Origin: Flavobacterium sp. | GTDB taxonomy: Bacteria > Bacteroidota > Bacteroidia > Flavobacteriales > Flavobacteriaceae | Reading direction: 5' to 3' | NCBI GenBank assembly: GCA_024709705.1 | Contig: JANJWE010000178.1 | Coordinates: forward strand, 1 to 6,594 | Length of the DNA stretch: 6,594 nucleotides | Part shown: positions 1 through 6,522 of the stretch, one piece after another | Numbering within the stretch: position 1 is the stretch's first letter | Layout of the letters: each line of letters opens with the position of its first letter | Made by a program: the position numbers and the translations under genes | Notes under the pieces: generated by a model | Told to the model about the DNA's origin: nothing | Databases searched by the model: none | Seen by the model: the letters and a program-made list of their open reading frames with translations, nothing else

Positions 1-774
1 TTATATTTACTTTCTTCAGGTGCCGATGCCCTTAGTATATCTTTTCTGTTAAATAAAAAAATAGCGTATTCCATTCTAACACCTTATTTGGAAAATCCGA
101 ATGTAAGTACAGAATATACTCATATATTAAAATATGTTTCAACAAAACACATGAAACTTCATAAATATTTGTTTCAAAAAATTGAAGGGGTTATTGCTAC
201 AGATTTTGACTATGTACCCCCTCTTTTGGGAAATAAAAAATATTTAGGACTCATTCCCAATCCCATTAATCATTCAAAAATAGCCTTTATGTCTACTGAG
301 ATAAAGGACAAGATTGTTATTTTCTTAGGAATCAATCGGCATAATTATGTCAAAAAAGGGATTGTGTATTTTGAACAAGCTCTAGCCCAGATTCGTCAAA
401 AATATGGAGAGCGAGTGGAAATCATTTGTACAGAAAATATTCCGTATCAAGAATATATTCAGCTCTACAACAAAGCTCATATTCTTCTAGACCAAGTGTT
501 TGCTCAAGATCAAGGATATAATGCATTGGAAGCTATGGCTAAAGGAAAAGTCGTGTTTACGGGAGCTGGAGAAGCATTTCACAATCATTACCAAATCAAA
601 AACCGGGTTGCATTTCATGCACCACCCGATGTAGGACAACTGGTTTCTGATTTGTCTTTCTTAGTAGAAAATCCTCAAGAAATCATTGAAATTGGTAAAA
701 ATGCAAGATCATTTATTGAAAAAGAACATGATTACCTTACAATTGCAGGGAAGTATTTGGAAGTGTGGAACTAA
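1..774 (+). CDS. Glycosyltransferase, GT4-like, C-terminal part (5' truncated by window edge)
   Basis: The reading frame is open from base 1 with no stop, so this is the 3' part of a larger gene. A TTG at 88 is the first codon that could serve as a start, but it lies inside well-formed protein sequence (ADALSISFLLNKKIAYSILTPYLENPN spans it, read from base 28) and is unlikely to be the real start. 257 residues are visible. The second half looks like the nucleotide-sugar-binding Rossmann domain of GT-B enzymes: IVIFLGINRHNYVKKG (from about residue 105), a VEIICTENIPYQEYIQLYNKAHILLDQV stretch, then GYNALEAMAKGKVVFTG (residues 172-188), which matches the GT4 donor-site signature. The second Glu of the EX7E motif is present (E177) but the first is Gln (Q169). 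GT4 enzymes are retaining and cytosolic; the sugar cannot be predicted. The gene converges on the flippase and their stop codons overlap at 771-774. Family call is firm, acceptor and donor are unknown. Confidence 0.85.
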   Translation, partial: LYLLSSGADALSISFLLNKKIAYSILTPYLENPNVSTEYTHILKYVSTKHMKLHKYLFQKIEGVIATDFDYVPPLLGNKKYLGLIPNPINHSKIAFMSTEIKDKIVIFLGINRHNYVKKGIVYFEQALAQIRQKYGERVEIICTENIPYQEYIQLYNKAHILLDQVFAQDQGYNALEAMAKGKVVFTGAGEAFHNHYQIKNRVAFHAPPDVGQLVSDLSFLVENPQEIIEIGKNARSFIEKEHDYLTIAGKYLEVWN

Positions 775-2051
775 GAGTCTTTTGAACCAATTAGGGTTTT
801 TCTGAACAAGAAGAGTATTAGTAAAAAATTCAAAAGGTTAGCTACAAAAAAAGCTTGAACTGCTCCATTAGCCGAAAACTCACCTACCCACAAATGAGCT
901 AACAAATAAAAGGTGAGATTGTAAAATATCTCGATAATAAAATACCTTTTAATAAGTGTTTTAACTACTATTTGATAACCAAAAGCTAAAGTTAAAACCT
1001 TAAAAAAATCACCTCCTAATTGCCCTAAAAGTAAACTATTAACTTCCTGGAATTCTGTAGTTAAAACCCATTTTACTATCAAATCTTTTACCCAATAAAG
1101 TCCAACTATTAGAATTACAAACAACGGAATTACCGTTTTATAAAAATTTACTAATTCGAATTTAAATGCCGATTGGGTTTGAATTGAAGCCAATTTGGGT
1201 AAATAATAAAATGAAAAACCGGTTGTGAAAAACATCATGTAAAATCCTGAAATTCGGTTAACAGCATCCCAAATTCCGGCTTCTTCTATAGAATGGAAAT
1301 CGATGATTAAATTGCGAATTAAAATGAAATTAAGAGGTACAATAACACCGCTGAACAATGCCATACTTGAGAATTTACCAATAGCACTCCAATATTTTTT
1401 TGAAATCACTTTTTGTAAATCAAAGTACATCCCTTTTTGGTGGCGAATCGCAATTGCAAAAATAGCTCCAAATAGAACTACATCAGCCACCGCTATTGCT
1501 ATGAAGGCTCCTTGTAACTGTTTGTAGTATATTAAGAGAACGGTTATTAGAAAAACGATTAGGACAGATAGAATTTGAGCAAAAACTATTTTTTTGTACC
1601 ATAACAATCCATTAAAAATAGAAGTCAAATACGTTTGTAAAGCAAAAAATGGCAAAACAAGTCCAAACAATTTGATATAAAAACCATATTGCTCATCTCT
1701 AAAAATAAATAAACTAAAGGATTCTGAAAATACAAAAAGGAGAATTCCCAAAAAAACAGACAGTGATAAAAAAAGCCAAAAAAAGGTAGAAATAACAATT
1801 TGAACTTCTTTCTTATCTTCTTTATTTTCTACGAATAATTTGAGTAAGGCTTGCGAAAATCCATTAGTTGCAACCGATTTAAATAGTGTTGTAAAATTCC
1901 GATAACTGCCAACAAGTGCCATTCCAGGTGATCCTAAGTAATAGGAAATAATTTTCAAGGAAAAAATACCCAACACAAAGTTAACCAACACTGAAACCGA
2001 ATTCAATGAAAAAACCTTGAGTAAAGCATTCTTTTTTAAAAAATCTATCAC
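771..2051 (-). CDS. wzx: WzxE-type polysaccharide (O-antigen) flippase
   Basis: This is an inner-membrane protein of 426 residues with about twelve hydrophobic segments (roughly 13-36, 42-68, 85-107, 118-147, 153-174, 178-200, 218-245, 260-283, 307-325, 340-365, 370-392 and 397-418). That fits the MOP/PST superfamily, which flips undecaprenyl-linked oligosaccharide units to the periplasmic face. The N-terminal pattern SYYLGSPGMALVGSYRNFTT (residues 36-55) followed by SVATNGFSQALLKL resembles the WzxE/O-antigen translocase subgroup (family knowledge from memory). The start is GTG at 2051-2049, because the next Met is residue 44 and would remove the first helix. GTG overlaps the TGA stop of the upstream acetyltransferase (GTGA, 2051-2048), which suggests translational coupling. 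It is the last gene of the operon. Its TAG stop (773-771) overlaps the TAA of the convergent glycosyltransferase. The substrate is inferred only from the neighbours. A Wzx function is likely; the exact subgroup is less sure. Confidence 0.88.
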   Translation of the reverse strand: MIDFLKKNALLKVFSLNSVSVLVNFVLGIFSLKIISYYLGSPGMALVGSYRNFTTLFKSVATNGFSQALLKLFVENKEDKKEVQIVISTFFWLFLSLSVFLGILLFVFSESFSLFIFRDEQYGFYIKLFGLVLPFFALQTYLTSIFNGLLWYKKIVFAQILSVLIVFLITVLLIYYKQLQGAFIAIAVADVVLFGAIFAIAIRHQKGMYFDLQKVISKKYWSAIGKFSSMALFSGVIVPLNFILIRNLIIDFHSIEEAGIWDAVNRISGFYMMFFTTGFSFYYLPKLASIQTQSAFKFELVNFYKTVIPLFVILIVGLYWVKDLIVKWVLTTEFQEVNSLLLGQLGGDFFKVLTLAFGYQIVVKTLIKRYFIIEIFYNLTFYLLAHLWVGEFSANGAVQAFFVANLLNFLLILFLFRKTLIGSKDS

Positions 2052-2617
2052 GGTATACTTTTAATAATTCGAATAGGATTTCCGGCAGCTACAGTATTTG
2101 GGGGAATTGATTTTGTGACTATTGAACCGTTACCAATTACACTGTTTTTCCCAATTCGAACTCCTTTTAAAATGGTAACATTTGACCCAATAAAAACATT
2201 ATCCTCTATATGAATTTCAGAGGACTCGGGTAACTCATTTCGCTTTTCACTGTGCAATTGATGAGCATCATTATCCATCATGTTGCAATGAGTCCCAATC
2301 AAAACGTTATTGCCAATAACTATTTTTGAATAAGAAACTAGGGAGAGGGCATTATTTATAGCTACATTATTTCCAATAATAATTTGACTTGATTCAAATC
2401 TTGCTTCTATGTAGGCATAATGGGAGTAAAAATAGGGCGATGCCTTTACTCCTATTTGAACCTGATCTCCAAATTGAACTGTTCCTTTGCCTTTTAATAA
2501 TAAAGGATGATAAAGCGTTGGTTTTCCTTTTATCTTTTTACAATCGGATAAAATTCGATACTTTAAAATTCGAAGTTCTACGAAAAGGAATTCCTTTATT
2601 TTGTAAAAAACACCCAT
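2048..2617 (-). CDS. Hexapeptide-repeat (left-handed beta-helix) acyltransferase, WbbJ/WcaF-like
   Basis: The 189-residue protein carries imperfect hexapeptide repeats from about residue 79 to 168 (IIIGNNVAI, IVIGNNVLIG, IHIEDNVFIGSNVTILKGVRIGKNSVIGNGSIV), the signature of the trimeric left-handed beta-helix acetyltransferases that use acetyl-CoA. H119 in MMDNDAHQLH (113-122) sits where the catalytic His of this family lies, and the AAGNPIRII ending (177-185) matches the usual AGNPAK-type motif. Residues 1-48 are basic and aliphatic and have no hexapeptide pattern. The family includes maltose/galactoside O-acetyltransferases and the polysaccharide O-acetyltransferases WbbJ and WcaF, so O-acetylation of a glycan precursor is the best guess; N-acetylation of the amino sugar made by the neighbour is possible. 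It does not look like the shorter FdtC-type enzymes as I remember them. The ATG (2617-2615) shares one base with the upstream TAA (TAATG), and the TGA overlaps the GTG of the flippase gene. Confidence 0.87.
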   Translation of the reverse strand: MGVFYKIKEFLFVELRILKYRILSDCKKIKGKPTLYHPLLLKGKGTVQFGDQVQIGVKASPYFYSHYAYIEARFESSQIIIGNNVAINNALSLVSYSKIVIGNNVLIGTHCNMMDNDAHQLHSEKRNELPESSEIHIEDNVFIGSNVTILKGVRIGKNSVIGNGSIVTKSIPPNTVAAGNPIRIIKSIP

Positions 2618-3696
2618 TAATATGAATTTAAAACTTGAATTATACTACTTACTTCTTCATTTGTCAACACCGGACTCAGGGGCAAACTTAATACTTCTCT
2701 ATGTATTTTTTCGGTAATAGGAAAAGATAACGCATTAAATGCTACCAACGCCTTTTGCAAATGTGGCGGAATAGGATAATGAATCAAGGTTTGTATTCCA
2801 TTTTCATTTAAATATTCCTGCAATTCATTTCTATTTTCTGTACGAATGACAAACAAATGAAAGACATGATTTGCTGAACCATCGTAAAAAGGTAATACAA
2901 TTTTATCGTTTTTAATTTCGGACAAATAACGTTTGGCAATTTGTCTTCGTTTTTGATTATCCAATGCTAAATCCGGTAATTTAACATTCAAAAAAGCCGC
3001 TTGCAATTCATCCAAACGCGAATTGATGCCTATAAAATCATTCACATATTTTTGCTCTGAACCGTAATTTCGCATGGCTCGAATAATTCTATTCAAATCA
3101 TAATCATTAGTAACTACTGCTCCTCCATCACCTAAACAACCTAAATTTTTAGATGGGTAAAAGCTGTAGGCTTTCGCATTACCGACTCCCAACTCAGCTC
3201 CATGTGACTGTGCAGCATCTTCAACAATCAATAAATTGTGTTGCTTAGCAATTGCCTCAATTTTATCCATTTCTGCTAATTGACCATATAAATGAACCAC
3301 CAGAATCGCTTTGGTTCTGGAAGTGATTTTTTCAGCAATTAAATCCGGATTCAAATTATAGGTTGCCAACTTCGGTTCAACTAAAACAGGAACTAAATCG
3401 GCTTGTAAAACAGCTAATACACTGGCAATGTAGGTATTTGCCGGAACAATAACTTCATCGCCTTTTTGGAGTTTTCCCAATTCGATATAGGCTTTAAAAA
3501 TCAACACCAAAGCATCTAAACCATTTCCAACTCCGATACAATATTTTGACTGACAAAAGGTGGCAAAATTTTCTTCAAATACTTTGACTTCTTCACCCAA
3601 AATATACCAACCGCGTTGCAGAAACTGTTCCGTTTTTTCATGGAAAGCTTTCTCATACCGCTGGTTGATTTTTTGTAAATCGTAGAATTTTATCAT
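2617..3696 (-). CDS. fdtB: DegT/DnrJ/EryC1/StrS aminotransferase, FdtB/QdtB-like
   Basis: This is a PLP-dependent nucleotide-sugar aminotransferase of 359 residues, normal length for the family. Visible features are [17 protein letters not shown] (29-45), the phosphate-binding GNGLDAL (57-63), [14 protein letters not shown] (79-92), the cofactor aspartate in VEDAAQSHG (D160, Q163), the Schiff-base lysine K183 in [15 protein letters not shown] (178-192), and RNYGSEQKY followed by [12 protein letters not shown]. The GNGLDAL and PANTYIAS wording is what I associate with FdtB/QdtB, which make dTDP-3-amino-3,6-dideoxyhexoses from 3-keto sugars with glutamate as amino donor. Fuc3N and Qui3N branches cannot be separated by eye, and the symbol is given at that level only. 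The loop between H165 and Y177 is about six residues shorter than in typical relatives. ATG at 3696-3694 overlaps the TGA of the upstream gene (ATGA). The partner 3,4-ketoisomerase (FdtA/QdtA) is not in the window. Cytosolic. Confidence 0.92.
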   Translation of the reverse strand: MIKFYDLQKINQRYEKAFHEKTEQFLQRGWYILGEEVKVFEENFATFCQSKYCIGVGNGLDALVLIFKAYIELGKLQKGDEVIVPANTYIASVLAVLQADLVPVLVEPKLATYNLNPDLIAEKITSRTKAILVVHLYGQLAEMDKIEAIAKQHNLLIVEDAAQSHGAELGVGNAKAYSFYPSKNLGCLGDGGAVVTNDYDLNRIIRAMRNYGSEQKYVNDFIGINSRLDELQAAFLNVKLPDLALDNQKRRQIAKRYLSEIKNDKIVLPFYDGSANHVFHLFVIRTENRNELQEYLNENGIQTLIHYPIPPHLQKALVAFNALSFPITEKIHREVLSLPLSPVLTNEEVSSIIQVLNSY

Positions 3697-4643
3697 AGTG
3701 AAAATTCATAAAATTTTTGTTCATAAGCTACACAACCGTACTCTTTCTTTTGATCAAATAAACCCTTATTTATTGATTTATTATCGTTGGAAGATACGGT
3801 TCCCATATCAAAAAAAGCAAACTCTTTTTTATATTTTTCAATTAAATTGACAAACAAAAAATCTAAAGCTCTGGTTTCTTCCCCTTTTAAAGTTGTAGCT
3901 CCGTACTGTGATTTAATTCCGTTTTTGAAAACAAACAAAGTAATTCCGGCCACAATTTGATCTTCACAATAGGCCGAATATTGCAGAATATTTTCAGGGA
4001 ATTTTTCTTTCAAATATTGAATTTCAGTCAAAGTATGAACGGGTTGAGCTTGGTATTTTTCCATTAATCGAGGAATTAAAACCTCGTTCCAAAAAGGCTT
4101 TAGGTCATTTTCTAATTGCATAAAGAGTCCTTTTTGATGAGCCCTCTTATGGTGTTTGCGTTTCGCTTTTGCAACAGCAAAAGGTTCATTAAAATGAATT
4201 ACCATGCCTAAATCTTTTCTAAAAAGTTTACCTTTTTGATTGAGGTGGAAATCCAAAACTTCTTCTTGAATTGAACTGTAAAAATGAAGTATGGGTTTGT
4301 AAATCCACTTTGAAATATGATTCGCTTGCAAGTGTAGAAAAATGGAGTCCCAAATCATCGGAATTTCAGAACCACTCATTTCCGGTTTCACAACCAATCC
4401 GCCATAGGTTAACCCTTGATGCGAATATACAATAGTATCAACTATGTTGGCCGGTAAGACAGCAACCCAATCGTTATCATCTTCTACTATCAGAGAATAA
4501 TCTGTGAATCGATCTTGATGGTATTCGATAAAATCCCGATGAAACAAGAAAGTAGCATTTGGAGCCTTGGCAACAAATGCATTCCATTTAAGGAAATCGG
4601 TTGTTGCATAATCTCGCACTCGATATTGACTTGCTTTTTCCAT
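3693..4643 (-). CDS. FemAB/GNAT-fold acyltransferase, first gene of the amino-sugar operon
   Basis: The protein has 316 residues from ATG at 4643-4641. A TTG directly upstream (4646-4644) could add one residue, but an in-frame stop two codons further (4652-4650) leaves no other choice, and ATG is preferred. The sequence fits the double-GNAT layout of FemAB-like/BioF2-type acetyltransferases: an N-terminal half with [15 protein letters not shown] (32-46) and GLTYGGLVV (77-85), a basic linker [15 protein letters not shown] (159-173) like the (R/K)xxRxxIxKAxKxGL pattern of the family, then a C-terminal half with [25 protein letters not shown] and [20 protein letters not shown] (277-296), matching the FDFG...GLxxFK signature. 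No signal peptide is visible, so it is cytosolic. Family members transfer acyl or aminoacyl groups to amines. Given the FdtB-like gene directly behind it (4-bp overlap), N-acylation of the sugar amine is a reasonable inference but unproven. The real acyl donor and acceptor are unknown. Confidence 0.85.
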   Translation of the reverse strand: MEKASQYRVRDYATTDFLKWNAFVAKAPNATFLFHRDFIEYHQDRFTDYSLIVEDDNDWVAVLPANIVDTIVYSHQGLTYGGLVVKPEMSGSEIPMIWDSIFLHLQANHISKWIYKPILHFYSSIQEEVLDFHLNQKGKLFRKDLGMVIHFNEPFAVAKAKRKHHKRAHQKGLFMQLENDLKPFWNEVLIPRLMEKYQAQPVHTLTEIQYLKEKFPENILQYSAYCEDQIVAGITLFVFKNGIKSQYGATTLKGEETRALDFLFVNLIEKYKKEFAFFDMGTVSSNDNKSINKGLFDQKKEYGCVAYEQKFYEFSL

Positions 4644-4676
4644 CAAGCTTTACTAGAATTTTTTTAGTTGTGAGAT

Positions 4677-4684
4677 AAAATGTA
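4677..4684 (-). promoter_or_regulatory. Candidate -7 box for the minus-strand amino-sugar operon
   Basis: Read on the minus strand this is TACATTTT, seven of eight to the Bacteroidetes -7 consensus TAnnTTTG (last base differs). A TTT lies 21 bases upstream and could stand in for the -33 TTTG element, but it is weak. The box sits 33 bases before the ATG at 4643, which would leave a 5' leader of about 25 to 30 bases. It shares the TA at 4683-4684 with the plus-strand candidate. No Shine-Dalgarno sequence precedes the ATG. Confidence 0.4.
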
Positions 4685-4690
4685 TCTTTA
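4683..4690 (+). promoter_or_regulatory. Candidate -7 box for the T9SS-secreted protein gene
   Basis: TATCTTTA matches the Bacteroidetes -7 consensus TAnnTTTG except for the last base, and TATCTTT is a common flavobacterial form. Only a T-rich stretch (4658-4666) lies at the expected -33 distance; the nearest TTG (4668-4670) is too close at 12 bases. The box is 30 bases before the ATG at 4721, so the predicted leader is about 25 bases and would contain the hairpin at 4701-4713. Confidence 0.45.
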
Positions 4691-4700
4691 GAATCTGTTT

Positions 4701-4713
4701 TAGGGAAACCCTA
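4701..4713 (+). repeat. Perfect inverted repeat TAGGG-AAA-CCCTA next to a start codon
   Basis: Two 5-bp arms surround AAA. The right arm ends seven bases before the ATG at 4721. In the mRNA it would form a small hairpin at the edge of the ribosome site. On DNA it could be a short operator lying between the divergent promoters and the coding start. The purine run AGGGA inside it is 15 bases from the ATG, too far for a normal ribosome binding site. A role is not shown; the repeat itself is plain in the sequence. Confidence 0.4.
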
Positions 4714-4720
4714 CCTCATT

Positions 4721-6520
4721 ATGAAACGAAAATACAACTATTTTCTGTTACTAGCTCTACATTTTTTCATCTTGTCAGTACAAGGTCAAAATGTTTCATT
4801 GTTTGAACAATTCAATGGTAGGTATGATTTTACTTTTGTGGGCAATACTTTAAATCCTCAAGAAAATACTTTTCAAATTTTTCCAAATATCCTAACACAA
4901 TCGCAAGCCAATATTTCTTTGAATTCTGACGATACTTTATTAAAAGCCTATCTTTATTGGGCTGGATCCGGTGATGGAGATTATGAAGTAAATTTAAATG
5001 ATACCGAATTTGTTGCCGAAAGATCCTTTAGTCTTATTCGAGATATAGATGGGGTTTTGTTTACCTATTTTAGTGCCTTTTGTGATATTACAGACTATGT
5101 TAATCAAAACGGTAATGGCGAATACATTTTTTCGGGATTGGATAATACTTCGTTTTTACCGCTTCATTTCCAAAGACGAACCAATTTTGCCGGTTGGGCC
5201 ATAATTTTGGTTTATTCCAATCCGGATTTACCGCTCAATCAAATCAATCTTTACGATGGTTTACAAGCTGTACCTGAAAGCTTAGAAATTACTTTAAGTT
5301 CATTGAATGTAATTGATAATCAAGATGCCAAAATTGGTTTTTTAGCATGGGAAGGCGATGTGGGAATTGCTGTAAACGAAACCCTTCGTATTAACGGTAC
5401 TATTTTGAGCAATCCCCCACTGAACCCGGCCAATAATGCATTTAATGGAACGAATAGTGTAACAGGTTCCAGTTCTACATACAATATGGACTTGGATATT
5501 TATACCATTCAAGACAATATTCAACCGGGAGATACTTCGGCAGAGATTACGCTTACATCAGATCAAGATTTTGTAATGATAAATGCTGTAGTTACTAAAC
5601 TAAACAGTCAGATTCCAGACGCTACAGTAGTCATAGATCAATTTGAGCAAAAATGTGACTCCCGATTGATTGAAGTTAGTTACACAGTTTTTAATGTTAA
5701 TGCTACCAATCCCCTTCCGGCTCAAACTCCCCTTGCTTTTTATGCCAATGGGCAATTGATAGCAACAAATCAAACCCAACAAATTATACCCATTGGTGGA
5801 AGTGAATCCGGTACCGTAGTTTTAAATATACCCAACACAATAGATTCCGATTTTGAATTAATTGTTAGCGTTGATGATATAGGCAACGGAACCGGAATTG
5901 TAATGGAAATTAATGAAAACAACAACACAGATTCAGCCAATCTGAGTTTGTGGGTATCTCCTATTTTGGAAACCAATAGGTATTTTGAAACTTGCAATTT
6001 GGGTTTTGGTAAGGGTAATTTTGATTTAAATGAAATCGCTTTGGCTCTATTAACTACAACTACGGATATTCTCACTTTTCATTACACAGAAGCTGAAGCA
6101 TTAAGTGGCGAGAATCCAATTTCTCCTACAGGACTTTTTGAAGTTCAAAACCAAATTACACTTTATGTAAAAGTTCAGAACACACATTGTGAAACCCTCA
6201 TTTCCATAAACTTACGTGTCAAAAATTGTCCTCCGGTAGTTTATAATTGGATTTCTGCTAACAATGATGGATATAACGATAGCTTTTATATTTCCGGTTT
6301 ACGGGATATTTTCTTAAATTACATTATATCGATTTACAACCGCTGGGGAGTAAAAGTTTGGACCGGAAATCAACAAACCGAAAATTGGAAAGGCGAAGTC
6401 ATTCATTTTAGAAGTTGGTCTGGTGCTACAGCTCCAGACGGTACTTATTTTTACGTATTAGATTTAAACGATCCCGATTACCCCAACCCGTTAACGGGCT
6501 TTTTATACCTTACCCGATAA
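4721..6520 (+). CDS. Secreted/surface protein with CARDB-like region and T9SS type B sorting domain (CHU_C, gliding motility-associated C-terminal)
   Basis: The 599-residue protein starts at the only sensible ATG, which opens a signal peptide: MKRKYNY, a hydrophobic core FLLLALHFFILS, and a probable signal peptidase I site at SVQG/QN (after G22). Residues about 24-297 form an Asn/Asp-rich beta region with AYLYWAGSGDG (76-86), CDITDYVNQNGNGEYIFSGL, GWAIILVYSNPDLPLNQINLYDGL and GFLAWEGDVGI; I know similar wording from Bacteroidetes adhesion-like proteins but cannot name the domain with certainty. Residues about 299-405 look like a CARDB/Ig-like module, ending in INENNNTDSANLSL. Residues about 414-505 are a second beta module with two Cys (CNLG, HCETL). 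Residues about 507-599 are the type B T9SS sorting domain: ISANNDGYNDSFYI (511-524), IYNRWGVKVW (538-547), APDGTYFYVLD, and the GFLYLTR end. Such proteins cross the outer membrane through T9SS and are released or surface-held. Binding partner unknown; no catalytic motif seen. Confidence 0.93.
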   Translation: MKRKYNYFLLLALHFFILSVQGQNVSLFEQFNGRYDFTFVGNTLNPQENTFQIFPNILTQSQANISLNSDDTLLKAYLYWAGSGDGDYEVNLNDTEFVAERSFSLIRDIDGVLFTYFSAFCDITDYVNQNGNGEYIFSGLDNTSFLPLHFQRRTNFAGWAIILVYSNPDLPLNQINLYDGLQAVPESLEITLSSLNVIDNQDAKIGFLAWEGDVGIAVNETLRINGTILSNPPLNPANNAFNGTNSVTGSSSTYNMDLDIYTIQDNIQPGDTSAEITLTSDQDFVMINAVVTKLNSQIPDATVVIDQFEQKCDSRLIEVSYTVFNVNATNPLPAQTPLAFYANGQLIATNQTQQIIPIGGSESGTVVLNIPNTIDSDFELIVSVDDIGNGTGIVMEINENNNTDSANLSLWVSPILETNRYFETCNLGFGKGNFDLNEIALALLTTTTDILTFHYTEAEALSGENPISPTGLFEVQNQITLYVKVQNTHCETLISINLRVKNCPPVVYNWISANNDGYNDSFYISGLRDIFLNYIISIYNRWGVKVWTGNQQTENWKGEVIHFRSWSGATAPDGTYFYVLDLNDPDYPNPLTGFLYLTR

Positions 6521-6522
6521 AT

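Noticed and set aside
88..90. TTG as the start of the glycosyltransferase
   Set aside because: The frame continues upstream to base 1 with protein-like sequence, so the gene is cut by the window edge rather than starting here.
1303..1527. Plus-strand open frame inside the flippase gene
   Set aside because: It is antisense to strongly supported membrane-protein coding sequence and its peptide has no recognisable domain.
2048..2617. Naming the hexapeptide gene fdtC
   Set aside because: Its H119 context, N-terminal extension and GNPIR ending fit the WbbJ/WcaF-type O-acetyltransferases better than the FdtC enzymes I can recall.
2389..2625. Plus-strand open frame inside the hexapeptide acetyltransferase gene
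   Set aside because: It is fully antisense to a clear beta-helix gene and looks like a coding shadow.
4644..4646. TTG as the start of the FemAB/GNAT-like gene
   Set aside because: An ATG follows immediately and adds no loss of domain; the stop at 4652-4650 prevents any longer form.
5342..6075. Three minus-strand open frames inside the T9SS cargo gene
   Set aside because: They are 60-101 codons, antisense to supported coding sequence, and show no domain or start context.
6487..6504. Palindrome CCCGTTAACGGG followed by C and five T, resembling an intrinsic terminator
   Set aside because: It lies 14 bases before the stop codon, so termination there would remove the stop, and the stem is only four base pairs with a TTAA loop. 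It also encodes the conserved end of the sorting domain (NPLTGFLYL).
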